Of a stretch of 64,000 bases of DNA, positions 36,674 to 45,900 are shown in pieces (position 1 is the stretch's first letter; each line of letters begins with the position of its first letter). The notes below the pieces were generated by a model. That model saw only the letters and a program-made list of their open reading frames with translations. It made no database searches and was not told where the DNA came from. The DNA comes from Phycisphaeraceae bacterium (GTDB taxonomy: Bacteria; Planctomycetota; Phycisphaerae; Phycisphaerales; Phycisphaeraceae): NCBI GenBank assembly GCA_028284155.1, contig JANQSF010000080.1, positions 45,057 through 109,056 of the forward strand, written 5' to 3'. The translations under genes were made by a program, and so were the position numbers.

Positions 36674-36771
36674 TGTCACGACATCGCCTCACTCCGGACA
36701 GAACGAATGGATCGCTGCCCGCATATCTTGAATGACCAAACAAATCGTCATGTCAATTCGGAAGCCTAACA

Positions 36772-36999
36772 GTGCCAATATACGCAAATCTCGGAGGTGA
36801 CTCAGGCGTGTCAAGCTATGAGTGTTCTGCCGTCTCGATCACAGTCTGCTTCCATGACGGTTCCGCGTATCTGTACACATACGAAAGCGCGGGAGCAGCC
36901 ATCATCGATCAGATGAAGCAGTTGGCATATGCCGGCCAAGGCCTCAATTCATTCATCAATCGCCACGCACGCAAGCTCTACGAACGCAAACTCCGCTAA
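36772..36999 (+). CDS. KTSC-like small protein
   Basis: A 75-residue protein with a GTG start. It resembles the common family with SGVxxYE, VxFxDGSxYLYTYxSAG, IxQMKQLAxAGQGLNSFINRxxRKxY; here nearly every one of these positions is kept (ITVCFHDGSAYLYTYESAG, GQGLNSFINRHARKLY). KTSC domains are small and related to the lysyl-tRNA synthetase C-terminal extension; the role of this variant is unknown. It follows the Cys/His-rich small gene by about 100 bases on the same strand. Confidence 0.7.
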   Translation: MPIYANLGGDSGVSSYECSAVSITVCFHDGSAYLYTYESAGAAIIDQMKQLAYAGQGLNSFINRHARKLYERKLR

Positions 37000-37087
37000 C
37001 TGTAGTGACGCCTGATAGTGAGATCCTGTTCTTAACCCGCTCTTGCTGCCTTCGCCCTACGCCAACTCTTTGTATTAGAGGCACACG

Positions 37088-37882
37088 ATGCGAGCAACTC
37101 CCTTTACGGTCTTGGTGATACTATGCCTTGCACCTACTGCCATCGCGGCGCCGATCGACATGTCGACATGGACAAGCAGGGGTTTCCCATTCAGCTTCGC
37201 AGGTAGTCTTCCGTCTTGGTCCCTCCAAAGCGGTGGCACAGCCGTTCATGTCATTGACAACGCTAGGGGATACGGTCTTTGGACAGGAGACGTTGAGTCC
37301 CTAGACCGCCGACTACAGTTCACGATCCATCCTCAGATAGCAGCGGATTTTGACAGTATTGGATTTGCTCTAGGTTTCAACGCCAACGAGGCCAGTGATC
37401 CAAATCGCGACTTCCTCCTATTGAATTGGACGGGTGTCGACCTCAGCAATCCCGTGCCAGGACGGGGCATGATCCTCTTGCGAATCAAGGGGGATGATTC
37501 ACCTTTCCCGGGGATTGTCGCAGATCATATCAATCAGGTTCAAGATCAGCCTGTTGGGACTACGATTGGAACGGCAACAGTACTTGGCAAGTCCACCACG
37601 GTGGGGCCGTGGTCCTCTGCTACCCCCTTTGCATTCGATGTCTACTACACGGCGCACAATGTCACCATCTTCGTTGACGATTCGCTCGCGCTGGACGTCA
37701 ACGCCCCTTCAACCATGCCGTTCAGTAGTGGCGGTTTTGCTTTTAGCAATGCTTCACAAGCAGGTGTGACTTACCGTGACTTGACGATCACAACTGAGTT
37801 CATTCCCACGCCGTCCGCGGCCCTTCTTGGCTTCCCTCTGCTCGGTCTCATTGGCGTATCCCGTCCAAGGCGCCAGCGTTAG
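37088..37882 (+). CDS. Secreted protein with PTP-type C-terminal sorting signal
   Basis: A 264-residue protein with AGAGG before the ATG and a signal peptide (residues 1-20, ending AIA). The body is beta-rich and may be a concanavalin-like fold (WTGVDLSNP, VYYTAHNVTIFVDDSLAL). It ends with PTPSAALLG, a hydrophobic segment (FPLLGLIGV) and basic SRPRRQR: the PEP-CTERM layout with PTP in place of PEP. The same tail occurs in the protein at 62347, so this is a sorting signal class of this organism. Confidence 0.8.
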   Translation: MRATPFTVLVILCLAPTAIAAPIDMSTWTSRGFPFSFAGSLPSWSLQSGGTAVHVIDNARGYGLWTGDVESLDRRLQFTIHPQIAADFDSIGFALGFNANEASDPNRDFLLLNWTGVDLSNPVPGRGMILLRIKGDDSPFPGIVADHINQVQDQPVGTTIGTATVLGKSTTVGPWSSATPFAFDVYYTAHNVTIFVDDSLALDVNAPSTMPFSSGGFAFSNASQAGVTYRDLTITTEFIPTPSAALLGFPLLGLIGVSRPRRQR

Positions 37883-38010
37883 TACGTTCGCCAAATCCCT
37901 AGTGGATGCCTGATGGGACCAACGGCAAGAGACGCCTATATGCCTATGAGTATCCGTGCCGAAGCGGTTCAGCCGCCCCAGTGAGACCGCATAGCAACAA
38001 AGGGGAACCC

Positions 38011-38580
38011 ATGCCAAACGAAGACTCCACCAAGGCCAAGGCCGTTGGAATAGCCGGTTTACCGAGGGGCTGGGCCGTTGCAGTGCAACTCGTTGGCACG
38101 TTTGGGTTGGCCGTCTTCCTTGTGCTTTATTACGTACTCGTTATGCAGCCCAAGGAGGCCGAACGGTATGAACAGCTACGGCAATCCGTCACGTCGCTCG
38201 GAGAGATCGTCGCTGGCCAACAGAGCCTGCTTACTCGAGAGCAGGCGTCACGCGTCGAGGATCTTTTCGTGATGGCTACGGCGCATGAGGTGGCAGATTT
38301 GGTCGTGAATGAGTTGAGAAACGAATCAACTGCTGCAGAGCTAGGCAAGGTGATCGAGGACAAACTGATTTTTCAGACCCGGCTGCTTGAGGGATTGAGG
38401 CAAAAGCATGGAGGCGCGATCTCAGAAATGCTCACCCACAGGATTAGAAACAGCCGTATCAGCGAAGGGATCGGACAAAGAGCAGTTGCGGAGTGGAGGA
38501 ACGCCGAGCACAAGGCGATAGCCAATGAGTGCCGGGACGCTTTGACTGTAGCGATCAAACGCGCGGCGATGGCGAAATAG
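38011..38580 (+). CDS. Membrane-anchored helical protein, unknown function
   Basis: The start at 38011 is favoured by AGGGGAA upstream. The 189-residue product has one membrane helix near residues 24-44 (AVQLVGTFGLAVFLVLYYVLV) and a long, charged helical cytoplasmic or periplasmic part likely to form a coiled coil. No family recognised. The gene stands alone between the secreted protein and the convergent regulator gene. Confidence 0.6.
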   Translation: MPNEDSTKAKAVGIAGLPRGWAVAVQLVGTFGLAVFLVLYYVLVMQPKEAERYEQLRQSVTSLGEIVAGQQSLLTREQASRVEDLFVMATAHEVADLVVNELRNESTAAELGKVIEDKLIFQTRLLEGLRQKHGGAISEMLTHRIRNSRISEGIGQRAVAEWRNAEHKAIANECRDALTVAIKRAAMAK

Positions 38581-38678
38581 AGTATGTGGCCTATCAACAG
38601 CATCAACGAGGATGCCACGGAGAGATATCAACGCCCACCATCACCTCTTCGGAAAGCCGCCGGGGAGTCACATGACCA

Positions 38679-39119
38679 TCACGCGTCGCCGAGTAGTTCT
38701 AGTCGTCGCTGGGCTTCGCGTTTGCCGATGCCGCGGATGCCGGCGAGCTTGGTGACCTGGGCTTGGCGGGGACGGCTCTTACCGCTTTCCCAGTTGTAGA
38801 TGCTGAGTGGGCTGACACCGACGAGTGCCGCGTAGTCGGCGGCGGAGAGGTCGAGCTTGGCGCGGTGAGAGGCGAGCCACTTCGGGCTGAACCTCGCCTC
38901 CTCCGCGGCCCCGTTGCTGGGCGACTTGCCGATTCGCTTGCCCTCTTGCTTCTCTAAGTAGGCGACCTGGCGCTTGAGTTCGGTGATCTCACGTTTCAGC
39001 GCTGCGATATCGCGACGGTGACGCGCGGACTGCCTAGCGAGATTGGCGATCTCGGCCTTCAGCTCCTTCCGGGCGACTCGGCGGATTTCATCTTTAAGAA
39101 CGGCTGCGACGTTTGGCAT
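38679..39119 (-). CDS. XRE-type helix-turn-helix regulator with coiled coil
   Basis: The start at 39119 (MPNVAAVLKDEI) is chosen because the preceding 34 codons lack coding character and the family begins this way. Of 146 residues, about 1-62 form a basic coiled coil (heptads through ALKREITELKRQVAYLEKQ) and about 77-135 a helix-turn-helix (DYAALVGVSPLSIYNWESGKSRPR). The last part, RGIGKREAQRRLELLG, resembles a helix-hairpin. The domain order is common among planctomycete regulators. Targets are unknown. Confidence 0.75.
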   Translation of the reverse strand: MPNVAAVLKDEIRRVARKELKAEIANLARQSARHRRDIAALKREITELKRQVAYLEKQEGKRIGKSPSNGAAEEARFSPKWLASHRAKLDLSAADYAALVGVSPLSIYNWESGKSRPRQAQVTKLAGIRGIGKREAQRRLELLGDA

Positions 39120-39373
39120 CTTCGGGGCTCCCATCCCCGGAGATTGAAGGAGAGAACAGGCTAGGGTAGGGAGATGAGTCCTCCAATGCAAACATGCCGC
39201 GATGAGAAAGAGGCCACCCATACGTCGTGGTGCCGGAATCCTGATCTTGAATAGAAGCTACTTGTCGACCTTGCCGGTCGAGTGAGAGCAAAGAAGGCCC
39301 GTGAGCGGCGTTGTATCGGCCTAAAACGTGTTGGTTTTATGCATCTTGCGAGTGACCCGTTCGGATTCTTGCC

Positions 39374-39871
39374 ATGCCTACGACCTGTTACTTGTGTCTT
39401 GACATTGATCCGAATGAAGTCCACTATGATGAAACACGCCATCACATCTGTCTGATATGTGCTGTCAAACTCTGGGAGCTTGCTAGGCAGACATTACAGT
39501 TCGAGATGCGAGACGATGTGGTCGTCGTCGCCACTCAGCGAGAACTCCAATCAGTCAGCGATAGACGCGTGGTCACTTTGACGACGGGTTATGAACTGGC
39601 CGTTGACGACCTCAACGATCTTCAACATCTACTCCAGGCTGCGTTTGGCGAGTCGCTACACAGATTAGCGGGCGGGGCAGAGACATCTCGGCACGGCTTT
39701 GCCGCGGTCGCCGACGCTTCCATTCGAGAGGTAGTTTACGTGGCAGGTCAACTGCGTCGGATGGGTGAGCTCGTAGATCTTGACGAACTGATTGAAGCGT
39801 TTTGGTTGTTCTGGGACCAAGTTAGTGAGAGAATGGACGACGAGGACGATGATGATCGCAATAGCTCATGA
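39374..39871 (+). CDS. Zinc-ribbon hypothetical protein
   Basis: A 165-residue protein starting with two Cys pairs, CYLC and CLIC, spaced about 22 residues apart with His between, which could bind one zinc. The rest is mostly helical and ends with a very acidic tail (RMDDEDDDD). No signal peptide. No family recognised. The last 20 or so bases overlap the next small gene, so both are probably expressed together. Confidence 0.55.
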   Translation: MPTTCYLCLDIDPNEVHYDETRHHICLICAVKLWELARQTLQFEMRDDVVVVATQRELQSVSDRRVVTLTTGYELAVDDLNDLQHLLQAAFGESLHRLAGGAETSRHGFAAVADASIREVVYVAGQLRRMGELVDLDELIEAFWLFWDQVSERMDDEDDDDRNSS

Positions 39872-40202
39872 CTTTGGTGGGCAACGCAGCGGGGACCGCA
39901 GACCTACTCCCACACCTTGCTGCTGGGTTGCAGAAGCGTGGATTGACGCATGTGGGCGCGATGTGAATTCGGACACCGCTAACGCAATTGGCCTGTTCGC
40001 CGTGTCAGTACATGAGGAGTACCCATCTAATGTAGAAGCACGGTTGGCTCTAATGCGGTTCGTAGCTCATGCTGTTCGCGAGAAGATACCAGCCGGTCGC
40101 CATACCCTATGGGTGTATCCGGGAGGCTATTTTGGATTCAGTGCGCAGGTCTTTCAACGTAATCCCGATCTGGCATGGCATGGCTTCGATCAGGAGCTAT
40201 AA
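39849..40202 (+). CDS. Hypothetical protein, 117 residues
   Basis: The start at 39849 (alternatively 39852) lies inside the end of the upstream gene, typical of translational coupling. The product has WVAEAWIDACGRD and TLWVYPGGYFGFSAQVFQR segments and no signal peptide. No family recognised. It ends at the edge of the IS256-family remnant. Confidence 0.45.
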   Translation: MMIAIAHDFGGQRSGDRRPTPTPCCWVAEAWIDACGRDVNSDTANAIGLFAVSVHEEYPSNVEARLALMRFVAHAVREKIPAGRHTLWVYPGGYFGFSAQVFQRNPDLAWHGFDQEL

Positions 40203-40295
40203 CCAAATCCTGTGGATGACGCCATGAAAAAGGCGGCGTACCTTGGATGTGTCTTACGCATCCACAACCGCCCACGTAGGCAGGAGTACGCCACC

Positions 40296-40849
40296 ATGCA
40301 AGAGAGTACGTCCGAATCGATTTCGTTTCCAATGGCTGAATGTTCGACGCCGGGGATTGTCGATCCGCTGACGGATGTGCTGCGTCGCGGGGCGCAGCGG
40401 TTGCTCGTCGATGCGGTCGAAGCCGAGGTCTCGGCGTGGATCGACGCCCGCCAGCACATCACCGACGCGGACGGCCGGCGGCAGGTCGTTCGTAACGGAT
40501 ACGCCGAGCCACGCACCGTGGTCACCGGCGTCGGGCCGATGTCGGTGAAGATGCCCCGTGTGCACGACCGTCGGCCCGCGGAGGCGAAGGAACGGTTCAC
40601 GTCGTCGATCCTGCCGCCTTACCTGCGCAAGGCCAAGACGATCGACGCACTGATCCCCTGGCTGTACCTCAAGGGCGTGAGCACCGGCGGCTTCGGCCGA
40701 GGCATTGCAGGCGTTGGTCGGCCCGGATTGCAAGGGGCTGTCGGCCACGACGGCGACGCGACTGATCGCCAACTGGCAGGACGAGCAGGCGGCGTGGTCG
40801 AAGCGTGACCTGTCGGACAACCGAAGCGCGTCCGGACGATTAAAGTGAC
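40296..40849 (+). pseudogene. IS256-family (mutator) transposase remnant
   Basis: From MQESTSES the frame matches the N-terminal third of IS256-family transposases: RNGYAEPRTVVTGVG, MPRVHDRR, SSILPPYLRKAKTIDALIPWLYLKGVSTG. A one-base insertion near 40694 changes frame; reading on in the other frame gives EALQALVGPDCKGLSATTATRLI and QDEQAAWSKRDLSD, as in the family, until about 40830 where homology stops. The DDE catalytic core is missing. The remnant has cut the 3' end of the glycosyltransferase gene on the other strand. Confidence 0.8.
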
Positions 40850-42161
40850 CAATAGCTACGCCAGGACGCGCAAGTCTTTGTTCGCTCTCCCAAACAACCG
40901 GTCTGACGCGAATGGGCTCAACCGCCTGTTCTATCGACTTGGCGGAACTGCTCACTGCTACGCTGCGCTCGATGGCCCGGATCACGTCGGACGGCTCGAT
41001 CATGTGCATGCAACGTGGTACGCGGAGGTCGTCTGAGATATCGACGGGCTGTTCGCAGAGATCCTGATAGTCTTTACGGTCACCGTCGCCGACCTTTTGA
41101 CACCGGCTTTTCCAGCAACCGCCCGTGCGGCAGCAGTCGAGGGCGCCGATGGTGTGGAGGAATTGATGGCCGGGATATTGCTCCCAATGAACCGGTTCGC
41201 GACCACCGGCGATGACGACGCAGGGGCGCAGGTTACCATCCTTGGTGGGCACGGCCGCAGCGGCGTGCATGGCGAAAGTAACAGGGCAGACGACGCCCTC
41301 GGCATGGTACATGAGGCGGATGAATTGACGCAGGTCGGTCTTGCCGATGAGATTGATGACGCCATCGAGTGGCGGATGCCAGTGACCTGCTTCACCGCAT
41401 TGGACAAATTGGATTCGACCTTCGAAGTGATCTACGACGGCTTGGTAGTACTCGGGTGGCCACCATTTAGCCGTAAAGTCGTACTTGCCGCCAGCAATTA
41501 TGATCCAGAACGGACCAGAGTGACCGAATTCCTCGACTTGGCTTGTCCAGCCTCGTTCCTCATCCGAGAGGTGGATGTCGCCCTTGAAGTCGGTGAACGG
41601 GATGCTGAGGCCGAGTTTGCGCTCGAGGTCTTCGTGGAATGCTTGGACGAAGTGGATAGGACGCTGATTGCTGTCGTGGATCGCCGGGTACTCTGCCTTG
41701 ACGACTTGGCTGTCCTGGTAGTAATCGCCGGGGGAGCGGACAACGCGAACATGAGGGTTGTGTTCCCAGATCGCATCCGCGGAAGAGTGAACTTGGATGG
41801 CGAAGCGGTTGCCGTGTGCTCGAAGTAGGTCGCGGACGGCGGCAGTGAGCGCCACGATGTCGCCGGGGCTCTGGTGATTCTCTATGACGATTGGTTGCTT
41901 GTCGCACGCGGCTTCCGGGCGCGCGACACGCATTTGATTGACGGAATTCGACTCACTTGGCCTGGTCTCATCGCCGATTGCCAGAACTGCCATTGGCCAT
42001 TTGCCAAGGCGGCATGAACCAGTAGCGAGTGAGACGCCGACGCATCGACAGCCGGAGCACTTTACAGTTAGAGCGGTAAGACCACCACTACGTTCGCAGG
42101 ATTCACATATGGACCGACGTATCAAGGACAGATAGCGTTGCCGCTCAGGCAAGAACCGCAT
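40830..42161 (-). pseudogene. Family 9-like glycosyltransferase, 3' end lost to IS256 remnant
   Basis: The start at 42161 (MRFLPERQRYLS) is the most likely; the frame runs open to 40254 only because the IS antisense strand happens to lack stops. The native part, about 440 residues, has a Cys-rich N-terminal segment (ICESCERSG, KCSGCRC) and then a heptosyltransferase-like glycosyltransferase region: QSPGDIVALTAAVRDL, HNPHVRVV, WIIIAGGKYDFTAKWWP, VNLIGKTDLRQFIRLM. The C-terminal end after AKSIEQAVEP is disrupted. Such enzymes add sugars to lipids or surface glycans. Whether the residual protein works is unclear. Confidence 0.6.
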
Positions 42162-42344
42162 CTTATCTAGAATATCATCCGTACTTAGAAGAGAGTCATT
42201 AGATGTTGACTGGAGACCTAGCGGCGAGGTGTTTCGGTAACGCTTTGGGCCTTGTCGACTCCGGGCAGTTCGCATTTAACTGTCCTAACAAACGACGAGT
42301 CATTTCAGAGCGACGATTGTGCGACAGGCTCCAGACTGCTATGC

Positions 42345-42965
42345 CTAGTCAAATACAGGCTTGTCAATGACATTTAGGCCCTCAATGCCTTTAAGACTAT
42401 CAATCGCGGTATGACTCAGGGACGTACCGTGTACCTCAAGATATTGAAGCGGCGAGTGTAGAGATAACAGCCTTATGTGTTCGACGCACCGATCATCTAC
42501 GTTTGTGTTAGACACAGCTATGGTGCGCAGGTTGGGCAATTCGGCAATATGTGCAAATCCTGACCCGTTGAGAGCGGGGTCACGTACTTGCAATGTATGC
42601 ATATTTGTCAGGAGGCTTAGGTCTTGGAAAGCGTCATCAGGATACTTGAAGCCTGATGTGCGTTCTATGATCAGCGTGGAATAGAAGCTGCGTAAGTCCA
42701 TCAGCACAATTTGATGGCATGGGGTATACGCATGGAAGTGTATGCCTCCGTCGTACATGTAGGTGCCGCCAGATATGGTCACTAACATCTCTGCCTTTTC
42801 CTGACTGTCAATTGGGAGATTTGCGTCTCGCCAGTCCCTGTACTCAGGCCACCATGTTACTTTCTCGCATGCTTGTGGAATGTGCGAGGAACATCCAACG
42901 CTTGTCACGACTAGTAGCATACAAGTCACTACAATTGATCGCTGGTATTTCATTCGTCGTCTCAT
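42345..42965 (-). CDS. Lipoprotein with leucine-rich segment, downstream of RHS toxin
   Basis: A 206-residue protein with a lipoprotein signal TSVGC (Cys25). The C-terminal half holds leucine-rich-like repeats (LSLLTNMHTLQVRD, IAELPNLRTIAVSNTNVDD, LHSPLQYLEVHGTSLS). No family recognised. It starts 27 bases after the stop of the RHS toxin gene on the same strand, the position where polymorphic toxin loci carry the immunity gene. An outer-membrane or periplasmic immunity lipoprotein against the metalloprotease toxin is plausible but unproven; it could also be an unrelated lipoprotein. Confidence 0.6.
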   Translation of the reverse strand: MRRRMKYQRSIVVTCMLLVVTSVGCSSHIPQACEKVTWWPEYRDWRDANLPIDSQEKAEMLVTISGGTYMYDGGIHFHAYTPCHQIVLMDLRSFYSTLIIERTSGFKYPDDAFQDLSLLTNMHTLQVRDPALNGSGFAHIAELPNLRTIAVSNTNVDDRCVEHIRLLSLHSPLQYLEVHGTSLSHTAIDSLKGIEGLNVIDKPVFD

Positions 42966-42992
42966 GATTCTTGATGGTTGCTGAAAACCAAG

Positions 42993-45900
42993 TTAGGAGG
43001 ATTTTGGGACGCTCCCCCAGCCTTCTTTCTTCTGTATCTGGTCGTACCATGCGTCGCAGTCGCAGTGCTGATCGGTAAAGCATGGCTTTTGGTGATTTGG
43101 TTGTCCCTCGCTGTCTACGACATTCCCTAGCCCGCCGTACGATGACCTCGTTCCCGGCTGTGCAGTCAATTCCTCATATATAGTATTCTGGGTTCGTACG
43201 GCTCGGAATTCGAAGTATCGCCGACGTTCCATAGCTTTCAGTTTTACCCATTCTTTTCTCATGTATGTCCAATCCCAACCGTGCTGGAGTTCATGCCCGA
43301 GAATCGCCAGCGCATTGTTCTGCTGTTGTTCCTCGGTCGCGTTTGGCCCGGAAGGTTCTCTGCCACCGGCCCAATTGGGGTTCCAGTGGATAGTTTGAGG
43401 GAGGTCTGCGAGTGCATGGGGGGACCTGGGTCGGAACAGTCCATTCTGGTAGTTCGGGCGCAGAATTAGCTTTATTGATGGCTCTGGATTTCCAATTAGA
43501 TCATGGACAAGTATGCAGCCAGACAAGTGGTCCTCGATGCAACTACAGAAATCCTCTTGTGAATCACCTTTGTCTTTTGCATAGAATTGAAAGTAGTGCT
43601 TAGTAATCGGCTTAGTTGTTGCGCCGGAAGGTAAGACTGCGGTGTGCTTAACGGTTACTGGCGAGGCTGCGAGGTCCACGCATGGGCACAGGGTGTTAAC
43701 TGCCCGGAGAAACGTTGTGTCAGGTGTAACTGTGTTTTCGTCACGTCCGATGTAAATCCTAAGTCCGTAAGGGTCCAGTGCAATATGGGCCGCAAATTGC
43801 CCTTCGTAAAGATTCAGTCCACCTAAGTATTCAATAGGATCTCGGGAAACAAACCTGCCTTGATCCGGGCTGTAAAACCGAACTCTGTATTGGTACAATT
43901 CTGTCTCCGTATCATATCGCCTTCCCGTGAATATGAAATCACAAGATGCACTGTCAGCTTGTTGTGCATCATCGGCCCACCAGTCGCCGCCTGTCCCTGA
44001 AGCATCGAAAATGATCGTATTGCCGTAGGCATCAGTGTCGTAGGCTTCGATGATGGAACCGCTGACATCTGTTAGCGCCGTTCCTCGATATAGCAGATCA
44101 CTCAACACATAGAAGTCGGCCGGTATGCCTGCGGGATCGTTGCGCTGTTGAATGAGTTCGTCGATGTATCTACCCCAGACATACAGTTTGGCAGGGCCGT
44201 TTGATCCATCTCGTTCTTCAATGCATTGCCAACCGCGATATACGAAATCAGTCGTGCCATTTGTGATGTTGCCAGATAGGCCACCGTTGCTGATGACCTT
44301 GCGGATGCGTCGCCCAATTGCGTCATACGTGTACGTGCCGATGGTGAGATCGCCTGACTTCTTCTTCACGACGAGCAGGCGGTTGAGAGCGTCGTATTCG
44401 TAGAGGCGCGTACCGTCGTCAGTGAGGTTACCGTTGCTCGCCCCAACGGTGCCGTCGTAGGCGAAGCCAGTTGTGACCGCGCCTTCGACGGTGCGTGTGA
44501 TCTCATTGAGGTAGTTGTGGTCACGTCGCTGTGTCGTCTCGCTGCCACCTTCCGGTGTGAAGACGGTCTTCTTCCAGTTGCCGAGACCGTCTAGGTCATA
44601 TGTCCGCGCTTCATCCGTGTTCGGCAGGCTGATCGGCATTGTGACCGAGCCGCCGCCGCCGGAAGGACCGCCTCCGCCTGTGCTGCTCAAAATACCCCGT
44701 TGGTACTGGCGGAGTCGGTCGATAGAGTCGTAGCCGCCGTCCGGTTGTCCGTTCGTGAACGGTTCGTAGAGGTGGCTGCGTGACTCCGCGTGCAAGTGGC
44801 GTTCGTATAACTTGTTGCTCGCATTGTCGAACTCTGTCGTGAATCCGACAACGGATTCGGGATCGTCGTATGCGTGCGTCGTGCCGTTGACGCCACCCGC
44901 GAGGTAACGCTTGGTCACCTTACGGCCAGCTCCGTCGAATCCGAGGCGGTCGCTCGAATTATCGCCCCAGGCTGGGATGGACTGACCGTCCTGAATGGCT
45001 GAACGCGCCCGGGCGTTGTTCATGGCCGTGCAGATCAGTCCGTTGCCCAGCGTCACCTCAACATCGCGTGACGGGCCAAAGAACTCCCACGCGGCGATGT
45101 CTGCTCCGCCTGAGGTGTCTTCGACCAACGTACGTCGGTAGAGCATGTCGTAGGCATTGGAGATCTGTCGCCCCTGCGGATAAGTGAACTCGCTGACGGG
45201 ATACGACTCGAAGGCGGAGTTAGTCGCATTGCGCGTGTTCCCCGACAAGACCTGAGAATCCTCCAGGACACGAGACAGAGAATCGTAGACGAGTGTTGTG
45301 TCGGCATTCGTCGCACTCACGCTGTCACGGGCAAACGTTGTGCGGGAAAGGCCGTCGTACTGGAAAGTCTGCTGCGTCGTACCGTTAACGCCAGATGCTC
45401 GCGTGAAATCACACTGCGTCTTTCGGCCGATGGGGTCGAATGTGCTGGCGAAGTCCGAGCCATTCTCATCGGTGTAAGTGATGACATCCGAGGCTCCGTT
45501 GTATTCGTTGGTCCGCGTCGATCCGTCGATGAAGGTTATGACAGTCCGGCGGTCCAGCGTGTCGTACTGGTATGTTGTCGGCGCGCCGCGGTCGTCGATG
45601 AGTTCGATGACCCGACTGTTGCCGTCGTAGCGGGAGATCGTGCGGATGGTCCCGCCACTGGCCCCAAGAAATGTGTTGTTGGCAGTCGGTGGTTCATCGC
45701 CTTGGCCGCGTTCGCGCAAGTGCTCATGCAATTCAACGACACGGCTGGCCCCGTCGTACACAGTGAGCCCTGTGTTGCTCTTTGGGTCAATTGCCAGCGT
45801 CACATTCGACCGGCTATCGTACCCGGTAAAGGTGAAAAGCGTTTCGTCATCAGTCGGATCATTTCTGATGGTTCCGTCTGCACCTTGGTAAGCCTGGGCG

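Noticed and set aside
40254..40829. Long - strand frame continuing the glycosyltransferase
   Set aside because: It is antisense to the IS256-family transposase remnant, which explains the reading on +; its lack of stops is by chance.
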